Source: Stenotrophomonas rhizophila (GTDB lineage: Bacteria > Pseudomonadota > Gammaproteobacteria > Xanthomonadales > Xanthomonadaceae). Taken from it: DNA of 64,000 bases. Under the pieces are notes generated by a model that was given only the letters and a program-made list of their open reading frames with translations, searched no databases and had not been told where the DNA came from. The DNA is taken from NCBI RefSeq assembly GCF_003751305.1, contig NZ_RJKV01000002.1, positions 434,001-498,000 of the forward strand, written 5' to 3'. This document shows positions 56,620-64,000 of this stretch, piece after piece. Each line of letters starts with the position of its first letter. The stretch's first letter is position 1. A program made the position numbers and the translations under genes.

Positions 56620-57732
56620 ATGTCTCAGCGTGAATGGGTGGCGTCCGCCATCCGCAAGATCGAAGCCGATTTCAACCGTTCGGCCGATACCCACCTGATC
56701 CCGATGGACCTGCCGGGGTTCAATGGCATCGACCTGTATTTCAAGGACGAATCCAGCCATCCCACCGGCAGCCTGAAGCATCGTCTGGCCCGGTCGCTGT
56801 TCCTGTACGCGCTGACCAACGGCTGGCTGCGTGAAGGGCGCCCGGTGATCGAAGCGTCCAGCGGCTCCACGGCCGTATCCGAGGCGTATTTCGCACGGCT
56901 GCTGGGCCTGCCGTTCATCGCCGTGATGCCGGCCACCACGTCCCCCGAGAAAATCGCGGCGATCGAGTTCCACGGCGGCCGCTGCCATCTGGTGGAGCGC
57001 GCCTGCGACCTCAACTGCGATTCCGAAGCGTTGGCCCGCGAAACCGGTGGCCACTTCATGGACCAGTTCACCTACGCCGAGCGCGCCACCGACTGGCGCG
57101 CGAACAACAACATCGCCGAATCGATCTTCAAGCAGATGGCCGAGGAGCCGCACCCGGTGCCCGAGTGGATCGTGTGCAGCCCGGGCACCGGCGGCACCGC
57201 GGCCACGCTGGGCCGCTACGTGAGCTACCGCCGGCATGACACGCGCATCCTGTGTGCGGACCCGGAAGTGTCGGTGTTCTACGACGGCTACTGCGCCGCG
57301 CTGGCCGGGCAGCCCTGGCGCGAGTTGACCTGCAGTGGCGGCTCGCGCGTGGAGGGCATCGGGCGGCCGCGGGTGGAATCCAGTTTCATTCCGACCAGCG
57401 TGGATGCGATGGTCAAGGTGCCCGATGCGCTGAGCCTGGCCGCGATGCGCCATGTCAGCCGCCAGCTGGGCCGTCGCGTCGGCGGTTCCACCGGCACCAA
57501 TTTCATCGGCGTGCTGCAGGCCGCGCAACTGATGCGCGATGCCGGACGCAGCGGCTCGATCGTCACCATCCTGTGCGACAGCGGCGAGCGCTACGCGCAC
57601 AGCTACTACAACCCCGAGTGGTACCCGAAGCAGGGCATCGACGTGGAGGGCGCCGATGCCCAGCTCGCCGCGGCGGTGGCGGGGCAGGGCCTGCCGGTGC
57701 TGCCCTGCGTTTCGCTGGAAGCGTTGTACTGA
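56620..57732 (+). CDS. PLP-dependent cysteine desulfhydrase/synthase-family enzyme (Cds1-like)
   Basis: A 370-residue fold-type II PLP enzyme. It starts [20 protein letters not shown] and has the PLP lysine in [16 protein letters not shown], a phosphate loop in [13 protein letters not shown] and [15 protein letters not shown]. This matches the Cds1 group (M. tuberculosis L-cysteine desulfhydrase) more closely than CysK or CysM. It would release sulfide and pyruvate from cysteine, or otherwise act on cysteine. A TAGAAT box (56587-56592) lies upstream. It stands alone, 124 bases before prlC. Confidence 0.82.
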   Translation: MSQREWVASAIRKIEADFNRSADTHLIPMDLPGFNGIDLYFKDESSHPTGSLKHRLARSLFLYALTNGWLREGRPVIEASSGSTAVSEAYFARLLGLPFIAVMPATTSPEKIAAIEFHGGRCHLVERACDLNCDSEALARETGGHFMDQFTYAERATDWRANNNIAESIFKQMAEEPHPVPEWIVCSPGTGGTAATLGRYVSYRRHDTRILCADPEVSVFYDGYCAALAGQPWRELTCSGGSRVEGIGRPRVESSFIPTSVDAMVKVPDALSLAAMRHVSRQLGRRVGGSTGTNFIGVLQAAQLMRDAGRSGSIVTILCDSGERYAHSYYNPEWYPKQGIDVEGADAQLAAAVAGQGLPVLPCVSLEALY

Positions 57733-57856
57733 GCGGGACACCGGGCGTGGCGTGAACCTGGCCCATCGGTGCACGCCGGGGCCTTGTGCGGGGCAGGGGG
57801 CAATGCCATATCGTGGGGTGATGCCGCTGCAGCGGCCCCGTTGTCTGGAGATGCCT

Positions 57857-59884
57857 GTGACCCCCACCAACCCCCTGCTCGATTTTTCCGGTCTGCCGCG
57901 TTTCGATGCGATCCAGCCTGAGCACATCGCCCCGGCGATCGACGCCCTGCTGGCCGAGGCCGAGGCGGCGGTAACGACCGCCGAGACCGTCACCCCGGTG
58001 ACCTGGGCGACCTTCGCCGATCCGCTGGACGATGCCACTGAGCGCCTGTGGCGTGCGTGGGGCCAGGTGGGCCACCTGCAGGCTGTGGTGAATACCCCGG
58101 CGCTGCGCGAGGCCTACAACGCCAACCTGCCCAAGGTGACGCGCTTCGGCAGCGCATTGGGCCAGAACCTGGCGCTCTACCAGCAGTACCGCGCCCTGGC
58201 CGCTGCGCCGGAAGCGGCGCAGTACGATCCGGCACGCCGCAAGGTGCTGGAGAACGCCCTGCGTGATTTCCGGCTGGGCGGTGCTGAACTCGATGACGCC
58301 GGCAAGGCGCGCTACAGCGCGATCCGCGAGGAACTGTCCGCGCTCTCGGCGACGTTCTCGCAGAATGTGCTCGATGCGACCGATGCCTGGTCGCTGCACG
58401 TGGAAAACCGCGCCGAACTGGCTGGCCTGCCGGACGATGTGATCGCCGCTGCCCGCGCTGCCGCAGAGAAGGATGGCCTGCCCGGCTGGAAGCTGACCCT
58501 GCAGATGCCGTGCTATATCCCGGTGCAGACCTACGCCGAACATCGCCCGCTGCGTGAGGCGCTGTATCGCGCCAACGCGGTCCGCGCCTCCGAATTCGGC
58601 GATGCCGCGCTGGACAACAGCGGCAACATCGATCGCGTGCTGGCGCTGCGTGCGGAGCTGGCCGCACTGCTGGGCTTTGCCAACTACGCCGAGTATTCGA
58701 TCGCCACCAAGATGGCCGAAGATGCGCCGCAGGTGCTGGGTTTCCTGCGCGATCTGGCGGCGCGTGCCAAACCGTATGCACAGCGCGACCGTGCCGAGCT
58801 GGAGGCCTTCGCGCGCGACGAACTGGGTCTGGCCGCGCTGGAAGCATGGGATCTGGCCTTCGCGGCGGAGAAGCTGAAGCAGGCGCGCTACAGCTATTCC
58901 GAGCAGGACGTGAAGCAGTACTTCACCGAGCCGAAGGTGTTGGACGGCCTGTTCAGTGTGATCCGCAGTCTCTACGGGCTGGAGGTACAGCCGGACAGCG
59001 CGCCGGTGTGGCACCCGGACGTGCGCTTCTTCCGGGTGGTCGATGCGCAGGGCGCGCTGGTGGGTCAGTTCTACCTGGACCTGTACGCGCGCGAAGGCAA
59101 GCGTGGTGGCGCGTGGATGGACGATTGCCGCAACCGCCGCGAGACCGCTGCCGGTGTACAGACGCCGCTGGTGTACCTGGTCTGCAACTTCGGCAAGGGC
59201 GCCGCGGGGCAACCGGCGACCTTCAGCCACAGCGATGTGACCACCCTGTTCCATGAAATGGGGCATGGGCTGCATCAGTTGCTGACCCGCATCGGCGAGC
59301 TCGGCGTGGCCGGCATCAACGGTGTGGAGTGGGACGCGGTGGAGCTGCCGAGCCAGTTCATGGAAAACTTCTGCTGGGAATGGGAGCGCGTGCAGGCGAT
59401 GACCGCACACGTAACTACCGGCGAGCCGCTGCCGCGTGCGCTGTTTGACCGCATGCTGGCCGCACGCAATTTCCAGAGCGGCATGTTCACTGTGCGCCAG
59501 CTCGAGTTCGCCCTGTTCGACATGCAGCTGCACAGTGATTTCGACCCGAGCCAGGACAGCGTGCAGGCCCTGCTGGAGCGTGTGCGCGATGAGGTGGCGG
59601 TCAACCGGCCGCCGGCCTGGAATCGGTTCCCCAATCAGTTCAGCCACATTTTTGCCGGTGGCTATGCGGCGGGCTACTACAGCTACAAGTGGGCCGAGGT
59701 GCTCAGCGCCGATGCCTATGCCGCGTTCGAGGAAGCCCCGGACAAGGTGACCGAGACCGGTCAGCGGTTCCGCGATGAAGTGCTCTCGCGGGGCGGCAGC
59801 CGGAGTGCGGCAGAAAACTTCGCTGCGTTCCGTGGGCGCGCGCCGACCGTGGACGCGCTGCTGCGGCACAACGGGATGGTGTGA
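57857..59884 (+). CDS. prlC: Oligopeptidase A (M3 family)
   Basis: A cytoplasmic zinc metallopeptidase of 675 residues that degrades oligopeptides and signal-peptide fragments. The zinc site is TTLFHEMGHGLHQLL, with the downstream Glu in NGVEWDAVELPSQFMENF. The body is helical, as in thimet oligopeptidases. I chose GTG at 57857 because GGAG ends seven bases ahead; the ATG at 57851 directly abuts that GGAG and would leave no spacing. A TATCGTGGGG box lies 38 bases upstream. Confidence 0.95.
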   Translation: MTPTNPLLDFSGLPRFDAIQPEHIAPAIDALLAEAEAAVTTAETVTPVTWATFADPLDDATERLWRAWGQVGHLQAVVNTPALREAYNANLPKVTRFGSALGQNLALYQQYRALAAAPEAAQYDPARRKVLENALRDFRLGGAELDDAGKARYSAIREELSALSATFSQNVLDATDAWSLHVENRAELAGLPDDVIAAARAAAEKDGLPGWKLTLQMPCYIPVQTYAEHRPLREALYRANAVRASEFGDAALDNSGNIDRVLALRAELAALLGFANYAEYSIATKMAEDAPQVLGFLRDLAARAKPYAQRDRAELEAFARDELGLAALEAWDLAFAAEKLKQARYSYSEQDVKQYFTEPKVLDGLFSVIRSLYGLEVQPDSAPVWHPDVRFFRVVDAQGALVGQFYLDLYAREGKRGGAWMDDCRNRRETAAGVQTPLVYLVCNFGKGAAGQPATFSHSDVTTLFHEMGHGLHQLLTRIGELGVAGINGVEWDAVELPSQFMENFCWEWERVQAMTAHVTTGEPLPRALFDRMLAARNFQSGMFTVRQLEFALFDMQLHSDFDPSQDSVQALLERVRDEVAVNRPPAWNRFPNQFSHIFAGGYAAGYYSYKWAEVLSADAYAAFEEAPDKVTETGQRFRDEVLSRGGSRSAAENFAAFRGRAPTVDALLRHNGMV

Positions 59885-59895
59885 CCCCGGTTACG

Positions 59896-59983
59896 GTAGT
59901 GCCGGCCGCTGGCCGGCTCTGCATCCTGCCGCCAGGGGCGGGGTGTCATGCAACGTGAGGAGCCGGGCAGCGGCCGGCACTAC
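59896..59983. repeat. Paired SMAG-like GTAG...CTAC palindromes
   Basis: GTAG (59896) opens the GTGCCGGCC-GCT-GGCCGGC unit. An inverted GCAGCGGCCGGCAC unit ends in CTAC (59980-59983). Together they form an 88-base dimer between the convergent prlC and SDR genes. Confidence 0.78.
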
Positions 59984-60011
59984 CCGGCAGCGTGATCGGA
60001 CCGGACGTGGC

Positions 60012-60812
60012 TCATTCGGCGTAGATCATCTTGCGGGTCATGCCGCCGTCGACGATGTGGTCCTGGCCGGTGATGAAACCGGCCAGGTCCGAGAGCAGGA
60101 ACACCGCCAGCGCGCCGATGTCCGGCGGCTGGCCAACCCGGCCGACCGGATGCTGCGCCTGATCGCGGCGCGAGAGCTTGGGCGTGCGCCGGCGTGAGGG
60201 TGCCTGCCAGGCATCGGTGGTGATCCAGCCGGGGCTGATGCTGTTGACCCGCACCGCCGGCCCTTCGCTCAACGCGAGTGCATGGGTGAAGGCGACCAGC
60301 CCGCCCTTGGCCGCGGCATAGGCTTCACTGTCCGGTTCGGACTGCCATGCACGCGTCGAGGCGATGTTGAGGATGGCCCCGGTGTGCTCGCGCAGGGCGG
60401 GCAGGGCGTGTTTGCTGCACAGGAAGGCGCCATGCAGGCTGGAGAGGCGGCGTTGCCACTCAGCCAGCGGCATCTCCGCCAACGGCGTGCCATGGGCACT
60501 GGCGATGCCGGCATTGTTGACCAGGCCATCCATGCGGCCAAAGCGCTTCAGCGTCGCCTTCATCAGCGCCTGCACACTGCGCTCGCTGGCCACGTCCGCG
60601 CGCTGGAACGCCGCGCGCTCCGGCAGCGCCCATTCGGTCAAACAGGCCTTGCCGGCATCGGCATCCAGGTCGGCGATCATCACGCTTCCGCCAGCGCCCA
60701 GCACCGACTGCGCGATGCCACGGCCCACCCCCTGCGCACCCCCGGTGATCACCACCACGCGATCGCGCAGCGGCTGTGCCGGCCAGTCGAGAATGGCCGG
60801 AGTCAGTGGCAC
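60012..60812 (-). CDS. Short-chain dehydrogenase/reductase
   Basis: A 266-residue classical SDR: NAD(P) motif VVVITGGAQGVGRGIAQSV with Asp in MIADLDADAG (suggests NAD preference), NNAGIAS, catalytic Ser in ILNIASTRAW and YxxxK in YAAAKGG. The C-terminus has the family pattern DLAGFITGQDHIVDGGMT. The start is a GTG at 60812 that overlaps the preceding DUF1415 gene by ten bases, implying translational coupling. The substrate is unknown. Confidence 0.88.
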   Translation of the reverse strand: MPLTPAILDWPAQPLRDRVVVITGGAQGVGRGIAQSVLGAGGSVMIADLDADAGKACLTEWALPERAAFQRADVASERSVQALMKATLKRFGRMDGLVNNAGIASAHGTPLAEMPLAEWQRRLSSLHGAFLCSKHALPALREHTGAILNIASTRAWQSEPDSEAYAAAKGGLVAFTHALALSEGPAVRVNSISPGWITTDAWQAPSRRRTPKLSRRDQAQHPVGRVGQPPDIGALAVFLLSDLAGFITGQDHIVDGGMTRKMIYAE

Positions 60813-61381
60813 GGCGGCATGTCGTTGCGGCCCAGCAGGCGCGTCCAGCCTTCGATGCCGAGCTTGTCCAGCGTTTCGATGTTGCGCTCCACGATCACGT
60901 CCGGATCCGGGAACGCGGCGACCGCACGCTCGACGCTGTCTTCGCGCAGCAGGTGCAGAGTCGGGTAGGGCGCGCGGTTGGTGTAGTTGCTCACGTCATC
61001 CGGCGCCGCGCCGGCGAACTGGTACTGCGGATGGAAGCTGGCCACCTGCAGGATGCCCTGCAGGTCCAGTGCTTCGATCGCCGCATCGGCGTTGTCGAGG
61101 AAATCGTTGTAATCCAGGAAATCGGTCAGCACGTCCGGATGCACGATCAACGTGGTGTCGATCTGTTCGGCCGGCGTGTCACGCAGCAGGATCAGCTCTT
61201 CGGCCAGTTCTTCGACCAGCGCTTCCGGTGTGGTCGCATCGCTGAGCACGAAGCGCACCTGGTCCTTCACGTACACCGCTTTGGCGAACGGGCACAGGTT
61301 CAGGCCGATGACGATCTGCTCCAGCCATTTCCGGGTCTCGGCAATGGGATCGTGGGTGGCAGTGAGGGACGCATCGTTCAT
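60803..61381 (-). CDS. DUF1415 family protein
   Basis: A 192-residue cytoplasmic protein matching DUF1415: ETRKWLEQIVIGLNLCPFAK with a conserved Cys, the acidic middle EELAEELILLRDTPAE, FHPQYQFAG, and a tail with YPTLHLLREDSVERAV. Its function is unknown. ATG at 61381 is the family start. It is co-transcribed with, and overlaps, the SDR gene. It is divergent from the aldehyde dehydrogenase gene. Confidence 0.88.
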   Translation of the reverse strand: MNDASLTATHDPIAETRKWLEQIVIGLNLCPFAKAVYVKDQVRFVLSDATTPEALVEELAEELILLRDTPAEQIDTTLIVHPDVLTDFLDYNDFLDNADAAIEALDLQGILQVASFHPQYQFAGAAPDDVSNYTNRAPYPTLHLLREDSVERAVAAFPDPDVIVERNIETLDKLGIEGWTRLLGRNDMPPCH

Positions 61382-61453
61382 GGCGGGCGGTGTCGCTGGC
61401 TGGGCTGTTGATTGTACGGCGCGGCGGTGAAGCGGGTGGGTGATCGGCTCCAC

Positions 61454-61515
61454 TGTCCATTAACTGGACACCGGTCATCCTGATAAATCCTTATCCGGCA
61501 ATCACTTGCAGTGAT
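61454..61515. promoter_or_regulatory. Three inverted repeats upstream of the aldehyde dehydrogenase gene
   Basis: Within 62 bases lie TGTCCA-N5-TGGACA (61454-61470), GATAA-N4-TTATC (61482-61495) and ATCACT-N3-AGTGAT (61501-61515), all perfect. They are about 75-140 bases before the gene start and are candidate operators for a regulator encoded outside the window. The remaining gap (61382-61591) shows no gene. Confidence 0.5.
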
Positions 61516-61591
61516 CGAGCCAACGGCCAATAGGCAGTGGCCCGCCGCAGGTATCCAATGGCCGGGTACACGACGCAAGGAGTTTTCCGTG

Positions 61592-63055
61592 ATGGCAACA
61601 CATGCATTCCTGCCGACGGCCACGTGGTCCGGCAAGCTGTTCGAGGGTCAGTGGAGCCCGGGTGCCGGCACCCAGGACGTGGTCGAACCCGCCACCGGCG
61701 AGCGGCTCGGTGAGATCGCGATGGCCGACCCCGCGCAGATCGCACGCGCGGCCGCCACTGCCGCCAGCGCACAGCGCGATTGGGCCAGTGCCCCGTATGA
61801 CACTCGCGCGCAGGTCCTGCGCCGTGCCGCGCAGCTGGCCGAAGAGCACAACGACGAGATCGTGCAGTGGCTGGTCCGCGAAAGTGGCTCCACCCAACTC
61901 AAGGCCGGCTTCGAGGCCAAGGTGAACACCAAGGCGCTGCATGAGGCGGCGGCACTGCCCTCGCGCTGCATCGGTGAAGTGCTGCCGTCCGAACCGGGCC
62001 GTCTGAATCTGGCGCGCCGCCGCCCGCTCGGCGTGGTCGGTGTGATTGCGCCGTTCAATTTTCCGCTGTATCTGGCCATGCGCGCCGTCGCCCCGGCACT
62101 GGCGCTGGGCAATGCGGTGGTGCTCAAGCCCGATCCGCGTACCGCCGTGTGCGGTGGCTTCGTGATCGCACGCCTGTTCGAACTGGCTGGTCTGCCTGCT
62201 GGCCTGCTCCATGTGTTGCCGGGCGATGGTGCGGCCGGTGCGGCGCTGACCAGTGACCCGAACATCGCGATGATCCAGTTCACCGGGTCCACCGGTGCCG
62301 GGCGCAAGGTGGGTGAAGCGGCGGGTAAACACCTGAAGAAAGTGTCGCTGGAACTGGGCGGCAAGAACTCGCTGATCGTGCTCGACGATGCGGACATGGA
62401 TCTGGCCATCGCCAACACGGCGTGGGGCGTCTACCTGCATCAGGGCCAGATCTGCATGGCCACCGGCCGCGTGCTGGTCCAGCGCAGCATCCATGCGCGC
62501 TTCCTGGAAAAGCTGGTGGCCAAGGCGAAATCGCTCAAGGTCGGCAATCCGGCCGACGGCGAGGTGGCGATCGGGCCGTTGATCAATGCCCAGCAGCGCG
62601 ACCACGCCGCGCGCATCGTCGCCGAGGCGCAGGCCGCCGGTGCCACCCTGGCCACCGGTGGTGGCTACAAGGATCTGTTCTTCGAGCCGACCGTGCTCAG
62701 CGATGTGAGCCGCGACAACCCGGCTTTCCACGAAGAGATCTTCGCGCCGGTCGCGGTCGTGGTGCCGTTCGATACCGATGACGAGGCGGTGGAGCTGGCC
62801 AACGACAGCGAGTACGGCCTGTCGATGGCGATCGTGTCCAGCAACGTGGGCCGCGCGCTGAAGCTGGGCGAACGGCTGCGCACCGGCCTGCTGCACATCA
62901 ACGACCAGACCGTGAACGATGAGGTGATCAATCCCTTCGGTGGCGTTGGCGCCTCGGGCAACGGCACCAGCATCGGTGGCCCGTCCAACATCGACGAGTT
63001 CACCCAGTGGCAGTGGATGACCGTCAAGGGCGAAGCGCCCGCGTACCCGATCTGA
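61592..63055 (+). CDS. Aromatic (benzaldehyde-type) aldehyde dehydrogenase
   Basis: An NAD(P)-dependent aldehyde dehydrogenase of 487 residues. It has VIAPFNFPLYLAMRAVAPAL, the coenzyme loop FTGSTGAGRKVGEAAGKH, catalytic Glu in LELGGKNSLIVL and catalytic Cys in HQGQICMATGR. Sequence flavour and the adjacent alcohol dehydrogenase match XylC/benzaldehyde dehydrogenases, giving benzoate from benzaldehyde; vanillin-type substrates are possible. ATG at 61592 follows AAGGAG by nine bases; a GTG three bases earlier is equally plausible. It is followed after 14 bases by the alcohol dehydrogenase gene. Confidence 0.88.
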   Translation: MATHAFLPTATWSGKLFEGQWSPGAGTQDVVEPATGERLGEIAMADPAQIARAAATAASAQRDWASAPYDTRAQVLRRAAQLAEEHNDEIVQWLVRESGSTQLKAGFEAKVNTKALHEAAALPSRCIGEVLPSEPGRLNLARRRPLGVVGVIAPFNFPLYLAMRAVAPALALGNAVVLKPDPRTAVCGGFVIARLFELAGLPAGLLHVLPGDGAAGAALTSDPNIAMIQFTGSTGAGRKVGEAAGKHLKKVSLELGGKNSLIVLDDADMDLAIANTAWGVYLHQGQICMATGRVLVQRSIHARFLEKLVAKAKSLKVGNPADGEVAIGPLINAQQRDHAARIVAEAQAAGATLATGGGYKDLFFEPTVLSDVSRDNPAFHEEIFAPVAVVVPFDTDDEAVELANDSEYGLSMAIVSSNVGRALKLGERLRTGLLHINDQTVNDEVINPFGGVGASGNGTSIGGPSNIDEFTQWQWMTVKGEAPAYPI

Positions 63056-63069
63056 TCCAGGAGATTCTC

Positions 63070-64000
63070 ATGACCGCAACAGCAGAACTGCGCGACATCA
63101 CCGTGGCCGTGGTGCGCGAAAAAGAACAGCCCTTCACGATCGAGAAGGCGCGCATCCGTGGCCCGCAGGACGATGAAGTGCTGGTCCGCGTAGTCGCCAC
63201 CGGCCTGTGCCATACCGACCTGATCGTGCGAGACCAGTACTACCCCGTGCCGCTGCCGGCGGTGCTCGGCCATGAAGGCGCGGGCATCGTCGAAGCGCTC
63301 GGCCCGGGCGTGAAAGACCTCAAGGTGGGCGACCATGTCGTGCTGACCTACGGCGCCTGCGGTCACTGCAATCCCTGCAGCGGCGGCCACGGCGCCTACT
63401 GCAAGGATTTCTTCGGCCTGAACTTCGGTGGCGGTGCGCTGGACGGCTCCACCGCGATCCAGGACCCGGACGGCAACCCGCTGCACGATCACTTCTTCGC
63501 GCAGTCCTCGTTCGCTACCTACGCACTGAGCCGCGAAAACAACGCGATCAAGGTGCCCGACGATGCGCCGATCGAACTGCTCGGCCCGCTTGGCTGCGGC
63601 ATCCAGACCGGTGCCGGTGCGGTGATCAACTCGCTCAAGGTGACCGCCGGCAGCAGCTTCGCCAGCTTCGGTGCCGGCGCGGTCGGGCTGAGCGCGGTGA
63701 TGGCCGCACGCGTGGCCGGTGCGACGACCATCATCGCCATCGATGTGGTGCCTTCGCGCCTGGAGCTGGCCAAGGAACTGGGCGCCACGCACGTGATCAA
63801 CAGCCGCGAGGTCGATGTGGTTGAAGCGGTGCGCGGGATCACCGGCGGCGGCGCGAACTTCGCACTGGAATCCACCGGTCGTCCGGAGGTGCTCGCGCAG
63901 GGCATCGAGGCCCTCGGCGGGCTGGGGGTGATCGGCGTGGTAGGCGCGCCGAAGCTGGGCACCAAGGCCGAGTTCGACGTCAACAACCTGCTGCTCGGCG
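63070..64000 (+). CDS. Aryl (benzyl)-alcohol dehydrogenase, zinc type (partial)
   Basis: The first 310 codons of a zinc-dependent MDR alcohol dehydrogenase; the end is outside the window. Catalytic zinc ligands are in GLCHTDL and LGHEGAGIVEALG, the structural zinc cysteines in YGACGHCNPCSGGHGAYC, and the NAD fold in FGAGAVGLSAVMAARVAGA. It resembles XylB-type benzyl alcohol dehydrogenases, giving the aldehyde used by the enzyme encoded upstream. ATG at 63070 follows AGGAG. The pair would oxidise aromatic alcohols to acids. Confidence 0.9.
   Translation, partial: MTATAELRDITVAVVREKEQPFTIEKARIRGPQDDEVLVRVVATGLCHTDLIVRDQYYPVPLPAVLGHEGAGIVEALGPGVKDLKVGDHVVLTYGACGHCNPCSGGHGAYCKDFFGLNFGGGALDGSTAIQDPDGNPLHDHFFAQSSFATYALSRENNAIKVPDDAPIELLGPLGCGIQTGAGAVINSLKVTAGSSFASFGAGAVGLSAVMAARVAGATTIIAIDVVPSRLELAKELGATHVINSREVDVVEAVRGITGGGANFALESTGRPEVLAQGIEALGGLGVIGVVGAPKLGTKAEFDVNNLLLG

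Noticed and set aside
57563..59869. A 768-codon minus-strand frame opposite prlC
   Set aside because: The plus strand encodes a full M3 peptidase with its zinc motif; the minus frame has none.

Overview
The window is about 64 kb of GC-rich, gene-dense chromosome from a gammaproteobacterium of the family Xanthomonadaceae, most likely Stenotrophomonas. Reasons: the algZ-algR-hemC order, a complete atpIBEFHAGDC operon followed by glmU and (further on) glmS, an opgH/hrpM-type glucosyltransferase, and several GTAG-starting palindromes between genes that resemble the SMAG repeats described in S. maltophilia. I see no tRNA, rRNA, CRISPR array, prophage or insertion sequence. Both ends cut genes.

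Layout. 0-5.4 kb: the end of a DUF5694-like gene, a TonB-dependent receptor divergent from an AraC-type regulator, a small ABM-fold monooxygenase and a SulP transporter. 5.4-9.4 kb: a chemoreceptor with a candidate sigma-28 promoter and a C-terminal CheR-tether pentapeptide, then an acyltransferase. 9.5-11.5 kb: an arsenic locus (acr3 and arsR leftward, arsC rightward behind a 12-codon upstream ORF). 11.5-18.2 kb: DUF2628 protein, opgH, an esterase, algZ, algR, hemC. 18.2-26.3 kb: envelope proteins (DUF481, a LolA-like lipoprotein, OmpW), a WYL regulator, an isolated metQ, glpD-glpK, and a UDG-superfamily DNA glycosylase. 26.5-30.4 kb: pyruvate dehydrogenase E2 and E3, with an unrecognised exported protein between them.

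30.4-32.2 kb is mostly non-coding apart from one outer-membrane barrel gene. It holds a 47-nt imperfect inverted repeat and two copies of a repeat whose hairpin stems differ by compensatory changes. 32.2-41.4 kb: the ATP synthase operon, gtrA and glmU. 41.4-49.2 kb: a leftward seven-gene module inserted between glmU and glmS. It encodes a MacAB-type exporter (adaptor, ATPase, two permeases), a PDZ protein and a two-component pair whose regulator is a sigma-54 activator. A well-spaced sigma-54 promoter and a cluster of GTGTCC/GGACAC sites lie just upstream of the module, so it probably controls itself.

49.4-64 kb: glmS, a CBS-domain protein, a UdgX-DUF4130 fusion next to a radical-SAM protein (a DNA-repair pair of unclear function), two VOC-fold proteins including gloA, a Cds1-type PLP enzyme, oligopeptidase A, an SDR and a DUF1415 protein, and the start of an aromatic aldehyde/alcohol dehydrogenase operon.

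Most of the window is ordinary core genome. The items most worth checking are the self-contained sigma-54 exporter circuit, the covarying hairpin repeat at 30.5-30.8 kb, the UdgX/radical-SAM pair, the arsC upstream ORF, and the lone leftward terminator before the atp operon.
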